Origin: Streptomyces microflavus
GTDB lineage: Bacteria > Actinomycetota > Actinomycetes > Streptomycetales > Streptomycetaceae
Direction: 5' to 3'
Assembly: GCF_014650075.1 (NCBI RefSeq)
Contig: NZ_BMUG01000001.1
Location: 1,006,710-1,070,709 of the forward strand
Length of the DNA stretch: 64,000 nucleotides
A program made the position numbers and the translations under genes. Every line of letters starts with the position of its first letter. Positions within the stretch are counted from its first letter, which is position 1. Below, piece by piece: positions 35,802-43,181 of the stretch. A model generated the notes under the pieces. The model made no database searches. It saw only the letters and a program-made list of their open reading frames with translations, and was not told the DNA's origin.

Positions 35802-35832
35802 AGGGCGCAGTCCGGATGCCGGACTGCGCCCT
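35802..35832 (+). terminator. Terminator of trpD
   Basis: Perfect 14-bp stem AGGGCGCAGTCCGG with loop atg, then TTGCGCGTCTG; isolates trpD from the riboswitch leader. Confidence 0.85.
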
Positions 35833-35865
35833 TGCGCGTCTGCATACATATGGCAAGATGCTGCG

Positions 35866-35975
35866 CAGGTCATGAGTGACAGCGACTACGGCCCCGGCCC
35901 GCTGTCCGGCAACCCTCCGTCCGTGGCGGGGTGCCCCGGGTGAAGACCAGGCCGTAGGCAGCGAGGTCTGCGGCA
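35866..35975 (+). ncRNA. SAM-IV (SAM-I/IV) riboswitch
   Basis: The block GGTCATGAGTGACAGC ... CCGGCAACCCTCC ... GGCGGGGTGCCCCGGGTGA-GACC fits the actinobacterial SAM-IV aptamer. P1 is GGTC (35868-35871) with GACC (35945-35948); the CCGGCAACCCTCC internal loop is intact; a 3' hairpin GCCGTAG / CTGCGGC (35951-35974) follows, as in SAM-IV. It binds S-adenosylmethionine and lowers expression of sulfur or methionine genes. The controlled gene starts at 36191. Confidence 0.85.
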
Positions 35976-35989
35976 AGCGCGGGCCCCTC

Positions 35990-36006
35990 GGCGTCCAGTG
36001 GACGCC
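35990..36006 (+). other. Hairpin in the riboswitch leader
   Basis: GGCGTCC-agt-GGACGCC, 7 bp with triloop, between the aptamer and the micro-ORF. The expression platform may act through this or through GGGC/GCCC pairings around 36061-36100. Confidence 0.6.
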
Positions 36007-36040
36007 AGCCCCCGGGGTCCTGGTCCCTAGGGAGCCTCTT

Positions 36041-36061
36041 GTGAGCAAGCGAATGCGTTAG
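36041..36061 (+). CDS. Candidate leader micro-ORF (MSKRMR)
   Basis: GTG AGC AAG CGA ATG CGT TAG, six codons plus stop, with GGAG (36031-36034) at 6-nt spacing. It lies between the SAM-IV aptamer and the downstream gene. It may couple translation to riboswitch folding, or be chance. No Cys or Met run is present beyond one internal Met. Confidence 0.4.
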   Translation: MSKRMR

Positions 36062-36190
36062 GGCTCGTCCCAGGGCTTTTCCTGCCCCGGGCTGAACGCC
36101 CTTCTTCAGCGCACCCCTTTTCCTTCCCTCTCCTGCGCTGCCGCGTACCCGCCGGCGCCGGATTTCGCCTGCCTTTTACGGGAGTTCGCC

Positions 36191-37570
36191 ATGTCTGTCT
36201 CCACCGCTGCCATCGACCCGTCGGTTTGTGCCCCGCTGCCCGTTCTGGGCCAGGATGTCACCGTTCCGCTCGTCACCGGCGGTGAAGTCACCTACGCCGC
36301 ACTCGACTACGCCGCCAGCGCCCCGGCCCTCCAGCGGGTCTGGGACGACGTCGCCGCGTACGCCCCGTACTACGGCAGCGTCCACCGCGGTGCCGGATAC
36401 CTCTCGCAGCTCTCCACCGACCTCTTCGAGAACAGCCGCCGCACCGTCGCGGAGTTCCTCGGCTGCCGCGCGGACGACCAGGTGGTCTTCACCCGCTCGA
36501 CGACCGACTCCCTCAACCTGCTGGCCGCCGCGATCCCGGCCGGCTGCCAGGTCTTCGTCTTCGAGACCGAGCACCACGCCTCCCTGCTGCCCTGGCGCGA
36601 CGCCCAGGTCACCTACCTCAACGCGCCCCGCACCCCGGCCCAGGCCGTCGAGACCCTGGAGCGGGCGCTCGCCGACCGCGACCCGTACGGCCCCGCCCTG
36701 GTCTGCGTCACCGGCGCCTCCAACGTGACCGGCGAGCTGTGGCCGGTGAAGGAACTGGCCGCCGCCGCCCACGCACACGGTGCCCGGATCGTCCTGGACG
36801 CCGCCCAGCTCGCCCCGCACCACCCGGTGGACATCGCCGAACTGGACGTCGACTGGGTCGCGTTCTCCGGCCACAAGCTGTACGCGCCCTTCGGCTCCGG
36901 CGTCCTGGCCGGCCGCTCCGACTGGCTGCTGGCGGCCGAGCCGTACCTCGCCGGCGGCGGCGCCTCCCGCAAGGTCGCCCGGCGCGCCGACGGCGGCGTG
37001 GACGTCGACTGGCACACCACGGCCGCCCGCCACGAGGCCGGCTCGCCCAACGTGATCGGCGTCTACTCCATCGCCTCCGCCTGCAAGGCCCTGACCGAGG
37101 CGGGCTTCGACAACCTGGTCGCCCGGGAGCAGGAGCTGGTGAGCCGGGTCCGCGAGGGGCTCGCCGAGGTCCCCGAGGTCCAGGTGCTCTCGCTTTTCGG
37201 CGACGACGCCCCCCGGGTCGGCGTCATCTCCTTCGTGGTGCGCGGCTGGAACAGCTCGCACTTCGCCGCCGCTCTCTCCGCGGAGTACGGCATCGGCGTC
37301 CGCGACGGCCTCTTCTGCGCCCACCCGCTGGTGCGCACCCTCCTCGGCAGCGACCCGCAGGACCCGGGCGAGTGCGGTGCCCCCGAGGCTGAGCCGGGCG
37401 AGCGGTCCCTCAACGCGATCCGGGTCAGCTTCGGCGCCGGTACGCCGGACGAGCACATCGAGCGGTTCCTGCGCGCGGTCTCCGAGCTGGTCAGCGATGG
37501 CGCCCAGTGGAAGTACCGCACCGAGGACGGCCGTTGCGTCCCGGACCGGGGCACGGCCGCCCAGGTCTGA
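36191..37570 (+). CDS. SufS-like class V aminotransferase / cysteine desulfurase family enzyme
   Basis: A 459-residue PLP enzyme of the SufS/CsdA branch. PLP-Lys229 is in AFSGHKLYAPFGSG; the SufS active-site loop is conserved as RDGLFCAHP with Cys376; FETEHHASLLPW supplies the His stacking on PLP. The Cys implies persulfide chemistry on cysteine or a similar thiol substrate. A SAM-IV aptamer in its leader suggests a place in methionine/cysteine metabolism rather than general Fe-S assembly, and no suf genes are nearby. ATG 36191 follows GGGAG. The exact substrate is unknown. Confidence 0.85.
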   Translation: MSVSTAAIDPSVCAPLPVLGQDVTVPLVTGGEVTYAALDYAASAPALQRVWDDVAAYAPYYGSVHRGAGYLSQLSTDLFENSRRTVAEFLGCRADDQVVFTRSTTDSLNLLAAAIPAGCQVFVFETEHHASLLPWRDAQVTYLNAPRTPAQAVETLERALADRDPYGPALVCVTGASNVTGELWPVKELAAAAHAHGARIVLDAAQLAPHHPVDIAELDVDWVAFSGHKLYAPFGSGVLAGRSDWLLAAEPYLAGGGASRKVARRADGGVDVDWHTTAARHEAGSPNVIGVYSIASACKALTEAGFDNLVAREQELVSRVREGLAEVPEVQVLSLFGDDAPRVGVISFVVRGWNSSHFAAALSAEYGIGVRDGLFCAHPLVRTLLGSDPQDPGECGAPEAEPGERSLNAIRVSFGAGTPDEHIERFLRAVSELVSDGAQWKYRTEDGRCVPDRGTAAQV

Positions 37571-37591
37571 GGACGGACGTACGGAAACACC

Positions 37592-37628
37592 TCGGCCGGG
37601 GACGGGCGCACCGCCCCTCCCCGGCCGA
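37592..37628. terminator. Bidirectional hairpin terminator
   Basis: TCGGCCGGGGA-GGGCG pairs with CGCCC-TCCCCGGCCGA with one C/C mismatch, between convergent genes ending at 37570 and 37639. Confidence 0.8.
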
Positions 37629-37638
37629 AAGGCTTGCC

Positions 37639-37920
37639 CTACGCGTCGAGGCCGATGGCGAACGCCGCTTCCAGGTCGTGCTGGGAGTACGTACGGAACG
37701 CCACGTGGGTGTCGGTGCCCTCGACGCCCGGGATCTTGCTGATCCGGCCGGGGATGACATCGGCGAGGTCGTCGTGCTTGGCGACCCGGACCATGGCGAT
37801 CAGGTCGTAGGTGCCGGTGACGGAGAAGACCTCGCTGACACTGTCCAGCGCGGCGATGGCCTCGGCGATCTCCGGAATCCGGTCCACGCTGGTCTTGATG
37901 AGCACGATCGCGGTGATCAC
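37639..37920 (-). CDS. AsnC/Lrp-type ligand-binding (RAM) domain protein
   Basis: A 93-residue protein that is only the C-terminal effector domain of Lrp/AsnC regulators (AIVLIKTSVDRIPEIAEAI, VTGTYDLIAMVRVAKHDDLADVI, TDTHVAFRTYS); there is no DNA-binding half. Such stand-alone domains bind amino acids and may pair with full-length Lrp proteins. ATG overlaps the rhomboid gene stop (37917-37920). Confidence 0.88.
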   Translation of the reverse strand: MITAIVLIKTSVDRIPEIAEAIAALDSVSEVFSVTGTYDLIAMVRVAKHDDLADVIPGRISKIPGVEGTDTHVAFRTYSQHDLEAAFAIGLDA

Positions 37921-38669
37921 GGCTGGCTGTCTCCCTCGGTGGCCGTGGCTGGAACCTTCACCTTAGCCCCACCCCGGTAGCGCCCCCAGGCGTAGAGGAA
38001 CCCGGCCGCGAACCCCGCCACATGTGCCAGATACGCCACCCCCGGCCCGGCGTCCGCCGCCTGGGCCGCCGCCCACTGGAGACCGAACCAGAAGACCAGC
38101 ACGATCCAGGCGGGGAAGCGCAGCGGCAGGAAGAAGAGGAACGGGAACAGGCTGGTCACCCGGGCCTTGGGGAACAGGTACAGGAACCCGCCGAGCACCG
38201 CCGAGATCGCGCCCGACGCGCCGACCAGCGTCTGCCCCGAGTCCGCGTGCACCGCCGCGTAGCAGACCAGCGCCAGGTAGCCGCACCCCACGTAGAAGAG
38301 GGCGAACTGCACCCGGCCCATGCGCTCCTCGGCCATCGCCCCGAACACGTACAGGAAGAGCAGGTTCCCCAGCAGGTGGAGCCAGCTGCCGTGGACGAAC
38401 AGCGCGGTGAACGGCGTGAGCAGGGCGCGCGCCGAGCCCTCCCACAGCTCGGCCGGGATCACCCCCCACCGCTCGAAGTACCCGGCCTGCGCGGCGAGCA
38501 GCGCGTCCTGGCTCCCGTAGGCGGCGCCGCCGAATCCGGAGAGCGGGCTGATCAGGAAGACCGCGCAGCACAGGGCGATCAGCCCGTACGTCACCGGCGC
38601 CCCGCCCGCCGCGCTGTCCCGGACCCTCCCGGCCGTGGCCCGCCAGTCGAACTGCCGCCCGTCGATCAT
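37917..38669 (-). CDS. Rhomboid family intramembrane serine protease
   Basis: A 250-residue six-helix protease. The catalytic dyad is Ser152 in GASGAIS and His216 in AHVAGFAAGF; HGSWLHLLGN (93-102) supplies the oxyanion helix. It cleaves membrane helices of other proteins; the substrate is unknown. ATG 38667-38669. The RAM-domain gene is coupled downstream by ATGA overlap. Confidence 0.94.
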   Translation of the reverse strand: MIDGRQFDWRATAGRVRDSAAGGAPVTYGLIALCCAVFLISPLSGFGGAAYGSQDALLAAQAGYFERWGVIPAELWEGSARALLTPFTALFVHGSWLHLLGNLLFLYVFGAMAEERMGRVQFALFYVGCGYLALVCYAAVHADSGQTLVGASGAISAVLGGFLYLFPKARVTSLFPFLFFLPLRFPAWIVLVFWFGLQWAAAQAADAGPGVAYLAHVAGFAAGFLYAWGRYRGGAKVKVPATATEGDSQP

Positions 38670-38863
38670 GTGCAGAGCATGACGTACCGGGGGAGAACGG
38701 GACGGAGCGCCTCGCCGTGCCGATGCCTATACGCGAGGCCGTAGGGTTACGCCAGGAATTCCGCAGTTCGACGGCGCACCGCGAGATCCTTGACGTAGGA
38801 CAGGAAGAGACGCGGCGGCGCGCCCGGCGCGCTCTCCGCCAGACGACGAAAGAGGACGCAACG

Positions 38864-39106
38864 ATGACGACGGTTCCCCTGCCGACCGACGGGACCCGCT
38901 GGCGCTGCACCCTGTGCGGCAATCTCACGCGCTTCGACGTGACGCGCTCCTCCAAGGTCGTGGAGTACGTCCATCTCGACCTGGCCGGTGAGTCCAGTGT
39001 CGAGGAGCGGGAGGTGGTCAGTGAGACCATCGAGTCGGTCCGCTGCCGTTGGTGCAACGCGGTGGACCAGATCGAACTGGTGGACAGGCCGGGTGCCGCC
39101 TCCTGA
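38864..39106 (+). CDS. Small zinc-ribbon protein
   Basis: An 80-residue protein with two Cys pairs, WRCTLCGN (14-18) and VRCRWCNAV (60-64), likely one zinc site, separated by acidic sequence. ATG 38864 has AGAGGA upstream. It is 39 nt before the NYN-domain gene and probably co-transcribed, hinting at an RNA-related role; that is inference. Confidence 0.78.
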   Translation: MTTVPLPTDGTRWRCTLCGNLTRFDVTRSSKVVEYVHLDLAGESSVEEREVVSETIESVRCRWCNAVDQIELVDRPGAAS

Positions 39107-39145
39107 GGGAGCGCACCGACAGACATATCTATGGGGTGACGGACG

Positions 39146-40507
39146 GTGGATCAGCCGACCAGCGGCGCCGAACCGGCCGATGCGGCCGACGGCGGTGCAG
39201 AGGCGCTCGACCGCCCGCTGCCCGAAGGTGTACGACGGCGGGTCGTCGCCCTGGTCTCGGATGCCTTCGGCGGCCTCACCGTCGCCGAACTCCCCGCCCA
39301 GTTGCGGCAGTATGCCCGGTTCACCCCGACCCGGCGGGCCAAGTTCGCCGGGAACGCGATGGCCGCCGCCCTGGAGAGCGATCCTCTCTTCCGGCAGCGC
39401 ATCGGTGAGCGGCTGAGCCAGACCCAGCCGGAGCTGGCCGGTGCGCTGGAGGCGGGTTCGCCGCCCGCCGCCGCCGACCCCGTCGATGTGGCCGCCGCCG
39501 CCTATGTGCTGCGCCCGACGGGGTGGGTCAAGCTGGTCGAGGCGGCCGGCGAGGAGGTCCAGCGCGCCGACGCGGAGCGGGTGGACGAGGAGAGCCGGCG
39601 CGAACTGGTGCAGCTGCGCGAGGAGCTGGAGCGGGCGCGCGCCCACACCCGCAGCGAGACCGAGCGGCTGCGCACCGAGCTGGACGCGGCCCGCAAGGAG
39701 TCCGAGTCGCTCCACCGCAAACTGCGCTCCGCACTGAGCGAGGTGAAGCGCGGGGAGGCCGCCCTGCGCCGCTCCACCGCCGAGGCCGACGCCCAGCGGG
39801 CCGAGGCGGCCGCCCAGCTCTCCGCCGCCGAGAGCGAGTCGCGCCGGCTCAAGAGCAGGCTCGGTGAGGCCGAGGCGGCCCTGGAGGCGGGCCGAAGGGC
39901 CTCCCGCGAGGGGCGCTCGATGGAGGACATGCGGCTGCGGCTGCTCCTCGACACGGTCCTGGACGCGGCCTCCGGGCTCCGGCGCGAGCTGGCCCTGCCC
40001 CCGGTGACGGCCCGCCCGGCCGACAGCGTGGACGCGGTGGAGCCGGGTCGGATGTCGCCCAAGGACATTGCCGCCAGGGCGCTTTCGGACACCGATCCGG
40101 CGCTGCTCGACCAGCTGCTGGCGCTCCCGCAGGCGCATCTCATCGTGGACGGCTACAACGTCACCAAGACCGGCTATCCGCAGATGCCGCTGGAGAAGCA
40201 GCGGCTGCGGCTGCTGGGCGGCCTCTCGGTGCTCGCCGCGCAGACCGGCGCCGAGATGACCTGTGTCTTCGACGGCGCCGAACTGGCCGCTCCGGTGCTG
40301 CTCGCCCCGCCGCGCGGGGTGCGGGTGCTGTTCAGCAAGGCGGGGGTCACCGCGGACGAGCTGATCCGTCAACTGGCCCGCGCGGAACCGCCGGGACGGC
40401 CCGTGGTGGTCGTCTCCACCGACCGCGAGGTCGCGGACGGGGTGGCCAAGGCCGGTGCCCGGCCCGTCGCGTCCGTCTTGCTCCTGAAGCGCCTTTCGCG
40501 CGTCTAG
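39146..40507 (+). CDS. NYN/PIN-like domain protein with long coiled coil
   Basis: A 453-residue protein: N-terminal DUF-like region (about 25-130), strongly charged coiled coil (about 140-265), then a NYN (YacP-like) nuclease domain (about 325-453). Acidic residues expected for metal binding are seen in LIVDGYNVTKTGYP, CVFDGAEL and VSTDREVADGV. YacP relatives process RNA. GTG 39146. The coiled coil suggests oligomers or a partner. Confidence 0.85.
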   Translation: MDQPTSGAEPADAADGGAEALDRPLPEGVRRRVVALVSDAFGGLTVAELPAQLRQYARFTPTRRAKFAGNAMAAALESDPLFRQRIGERLSQTQPELAGALEAGSPPAAADPVDVAAAAYVLRPTGWVKLVEAAGEEVQRADAERVDEESRRELVQLREELERARAHTRSETERLRTELDAARKESESLHRKLRSALSEVKRGEAALRRSTAEADAQRAEAAAQLSAAESESRRLKSRLGEAEAALEAGRRASREGRSMEDMRLRLLLDTVLDAASGLRRELALPPVTARPADSVDAVEPGRMSPKDIAARALSDTDPALLDQLLALPQAHLIVDGYNVTKTGYPQMPLEKQRLRLLGGLSVLAAQTGAEMTCVFDGAELAAPVLLAPPRGVRVLFSKAGVTADELIRQLARAEPPGRPVVVVSTDREVADGVAKAGARPVASVLLLKRLSRV

Positions 40508-40798
40508 AAACAGATGTACGACATGTGTGGCATGCCGGATTTTTGGGAACGTACCGTCAAGTCATCGCTACACGTGGTGCGGTGAGAGTAAAGAAGTGCC
40601 TGATGTGACAAGAAAAATCCTGTGAGGATTTGAACTGATCACAAGATGGTCACTAGGGTCAGGCCTCGAACCTTCGCACGGTAGATCACCCATCCGGGGT
40701 GGCAGCGAAGGAACCGCCTAGTCCGTGATCTGCACGGAGCCGGGGATCTTGTCCCCCACAGCCCGGTAGGCGGCTCGAGGAAGAAGGAGCTCGCCTTC
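40508..40798 (+). ncRNA. Structured leader of an NlpC/P60 gene, possible cis-regulatory RNA
   Basis: A 291-nt gap with nested pairings: CCTTCGC / GCGAAGG (about 40672 and 40705), GATCAC / GTGATC enclosing CACCC-atcc-GGGGTG, and GAGCC / GGCTC enclosing GGGGA-TCCCC and GCC-cggta-GGC just before the GAAGAAGGAG ribosome site. The pieces ACGGAGCCGGGGA and CAGCCCGGTAGGCGG resemble the flanks of ydaO (c-di-AMP) riboswitches, which control cell-wall hydrolases in Streptomyces, but the canonical middle (GGGGTGAA and so on) is missing in place. Class undetermined. Confidence 0.45.
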
Positions 40799-41824
40799 GT
40801 GGCGTCCCACCGTCGTCCCAAGCAGCCGAGCCGCACCCGCGTGACCGTGCTCACCGCGACCGCCGCCGCGGCCGTGGCCCTGTCCTCCCAGGCCGCCCAC
40901 GCCGACCCCAAGCCGAGCAAGAGCGAAGTCAAGGCGAAGGTCGACAAGCTCTACCACGAGGCCGAGGCGGCCACCGAGAAGTACAACGGGGCCAAGGAGC
41001 AGCAGGACAAGCTCAAGAAGCAGGTCGACGCGCTGCAGGACAAGGTCGCCCGCGGTCAGGACGAGCTCAACAGCCTCCGCGGCGAGCTGGGTTCGATCGC
41101 CACCGCGCAGTACCGCTCCGGCGGTATCGACCCCTCGGTCGCCCTCTTCCTCGCCTCGGACCCGGACAGCTTCCTCGACCAGGCCTCCGCGCTCGACCAG
41201 CTGACGGTCAAGCAGACGGAGTCGCTGCAGAAGATCCAGTCCAAGCAGCGCACCCTGGCCCAGCAGCGCCAGGAGGCCCAGGACAAGCTCGGCGACCTCG
41301 CCGACGTCCGCAAGGCGCTCGGCGAGAACAAGAAGAAGTACCAGGGCAAGCTGGCCGACGCGCAGCGGCTGCTCAACAGCCTGACGCAGGCCGAGCGGGC
41401 GAAGATCCAGCAGGAGGAGAACCGCGCCAGCCGCGCCTCCAGCGAGCGGGTCGAGCTCGGCAACGAGGCCCCCGCGTCCAACCGCGGTGCCGCCGCCCTC
41501 AGCGCCGCCGCCACCCAGCTCGGCAAGCCGTACGTCTCCGGCGGCTCGGGCCCCAACTCCTACGACTGCTCCGGGCTGACCCAATGGGCCTTCGCCCAGG
41601 CCGGCGTCAACATCAGCCGGACCACGTACACCCAGCAGAACGACGGCGTGAAGATCGGCCGCAGCCAGCTCAAGCCGGGCGACCTGGTCTTCTTCAACGG
41701 CCTGTCGCACGTCGGCTTCTACGCCGGCAACAACCAGATCCTGCACGCCCCCAAGCCGGGCACCGTCGTCCGTTACGAGTCGATGGACTACATGGGCACC
41801 TTCCAGTTCGGCGTCCGCATCTGA
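40799..41824 (+). CDS. Secreted NlpC/P60 peptidoglycan endopeptidase (C40)
   Basis: A 341-residue secreted cell-wall hydrolase. A signal peptide (about 1-38; cleavage near SSQAAHA-DPK) is followed by a long coiled coil (about 45-215) and an NlpC/P60 domain with Cys257 (DCSGLTQW), His304 (SHVGFY) and His316 (LHAPK). It cuts stem peptides, like RipA-type enzymes. GTG 40799 has AGAAGGAG at 9 nt. The long structured leader suggests RNA-level control. A paralogue follows. Confidence 0.93.
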   Translation: MASHRRPKQPSRTRVTVLTATAAAAVALSSQAAHADPKPSKSEVKAKVDKLYHEAEAATEKYNGAKEQQDKLKKQVDALQDKVARGQDELNSLRGELGSIATAQYRSGGIDPSVALFLASDPDSFLDQASALDQLTVKQTESLQKIQSKQRTLAQQRQEAQDKLGDLADVRKALGENKKKYQGKLADAQRLLNSLTQAERAKIQQEENRASRASSERVELGNEAPASNRGAAALSAAATQLGKPYVSGGSGPNSYDCSGLTQWAFAQAGVNISRTTYTQQNDGVKIGRSQLKPGDLVFFNGLSHVGFYAGNNQILHAPKPGTVVRYESMDYMGTFQFGVRI

Positions 41825-41884
41825 CGCCACGCCCGACCGGAGCGACGCCCGAACGAGGGAATCGCCCCACCCCACGCTGACGCC

Positions 41885-41920
41885 CTGCCCCGCCGGAGAC
41901 CGAGGTCACCGGCGGGGCAG
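41885..41920 (+). terminator. Hairpin terminator after the first NlpC/P60 gene
   Basis: 12-bp stem CTGCCCCGCCGG / CCGGCGGGGCAG with an inner GACC-ga-GGTC stem in the loop. Confidence 0.75.
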
Positions 41921-42089
41921 CGCTGTTCGACGCCCCTTCCGCCACCGGCGAGGTCTTTGGCCGCCCGGTAGTCGTCCGATTACTGTCTGGCTGCTGTGCG
42001 GCTCCCGCTCATCGGTCCGCCCGTCCCGGGCGGCATGGGGCCGCGCGTTCCTGCGTCAACTGCGTCAGCGGAAGGGAGTGCGGCTTCCT

Positions 42090-43118
42090 GTGGTGTCCCA
42101 TCGCCGTCCCACACAGTCCGGCCTCAATCGGAGCGTCCGCGTCACGGTCATCTCGGCGGCAGCCGCCACCGCGGCCGCGACGCTGACCGGGGCCCCGGCG
42201 AGCGCCGACCCGAAGGACACCCGCGAGAGCGCCAAGGCCGCCGTCGACCGGCTCTACGGCGAGGCCGAGCGGGCCACCGAACTCTTCAACGAGGCCGGGG
42301 AGCGGGTGGAGCGGCTGCGCGGCGAGGCGGACCGCGCCCAGGACGCGGCGGCCCGCGGCCAGGACTCCATCAACCGGATGCGCAACTCCCTCGGCGCGAT
42401 GGCGGGCGCCCAGTACCGCACCGGCTCCATCGACCCGGCGCTCGCGCTGCTGCTCTCCTCCGACCCGGACACCTACCTGGAGCGGGCGGCCGCCCTCGAC
42501 CGGGCCGGCGCACGCCAGGCGCTGACCCTGGACAAGCTCCGGCACGCCCAGCGCAAGGTCGCCCAGACGCGCTCCGAAGCGAACCGTGCCCTCACCGAGC
42601 TGGAGCGCAACCGGGCCGCCGTCACCCGCCACAAGAGATCCGTCGAGGCCAAGCTCCGCCAGGCCCGGCAGTTGCTGAACTCCCTGCCCGCCGAGGACCG
42701 CGCCTCCTTCGACCGGGCCTCGCGCTCCGGCCGCGACGGCGCCCCCGACCTCTCCGGCGTCGCCCCGGGATCGGCCCGCGCGATGTCCGCCGTGGCCGCC
42801 GTCCGCCAGGCGCTCGGCAAGCCCTACGTGTGGGGCGCCAACGGGCCCTCCGGCTTCGACTGTTCCGGGCTCATGCAGTGGGCCTACGCCCAGGCCGGGG
42901 TGAGCCTGCCCCGCACCTCGCAGGCCCAGCGGTACGCGGGCCGCATGGTGCCGCTCTCCCAGGCCCTCCCCGGCGACCTGGTCGCCTACCGCGCCGACGC
43001 CAGCCACATCGGCATGTACGTGGGGAACGGCCAGGTCATCCACGCCCCCTACCCGGGCGCCCCGATCCGCTACGACCCCGTCGGCATGATGCCCGTCTCC
43101 TCGGTCACCCGGATCTGA
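42090..43118 (+). CDS. Secreted NlpC/P60 peptidoglycan endopeptidase (C40), paralogue
   Basis: A 342-residue paralogue of the preceding protein with the same plan: signal peptide ending near GAPASA-DPK, Arg-rich coiled coil (about 45-230), and catalytic Cys258 (DCSGLMQW), His306 (SHIGMY) and His318 (IHAPY). GTG 42090 was chosen because GGAAGGGAG (42070-42078) lies 11 nt upstream; the GTG at 42078 overlaps that site. It lacks the long structured leader of its neighbour. Confidence 0.92.
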   Translation: MVSHRRPTQSGLNRSVRVTVISAAAATAAATLTGAPASADPKDTRESAKAAVDRLYGEAERATELFNEAGERVERLRGEADRAQDAAARGQDSINRMRNSLGAMAGAQYRTGSIDPALALLLSSDPDTYLERAAALDRAGARQALTLDKLRHAQRKVAQTRSEANRALTELERNRAAVTRHKRSVEAKLRQARQLLNSLPAEDRASFDRASRSGRDGAPDLSGVAPGSARAMSAVAAVRQALGKPYVWGANGPSGFDCSGLMQWAYAQAGVSLPRTSQAQRYAGRMVPLSQALPGDLVAYRADASHIGMYVGNGQVIHAPYPGAPIRYDPVGMMPVSSVTRI

Positions 43119-43168
43119 CCACCGCCCGGATCCGGCCGCCCTGCCGACCGCCCGCCCGGATCTGACCG

Positions 43169-43174
43169 TACGAT
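43169..43174 (+). promoter_or_regulatory. Candidate -10 box, metalloprotease-like lipoprotein gene
   Basis: TACGAT 7 nt before GTG 43182; leaderless arrangement. Confidence 0.4.
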
Positions 43175-43181
43175 CGGCAGG

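Noticed and set aside
40620..40690. tRNA-like T-arm sequence GGTTCGAGGCC on the minus strand
   Set aside because: The flanking arms do not pair into a T stem, and no anticodon or acceptor stem is found.
40740..40790. Firm call of a ydaO c-di-AMP riboswitch
   Set aside because: Only the flanking pieces resemble ydaO; the conserved GGGGAACC and GGGGTGAA core could not be placed, so it is reported as a structured leader only.
43107..43168. Short direct duplication of CCGGATCTGACC after the second NlpC/P60 gene
   Set aside because: Only 12 nt twice and around a stop codon; no structure or function follows from it.
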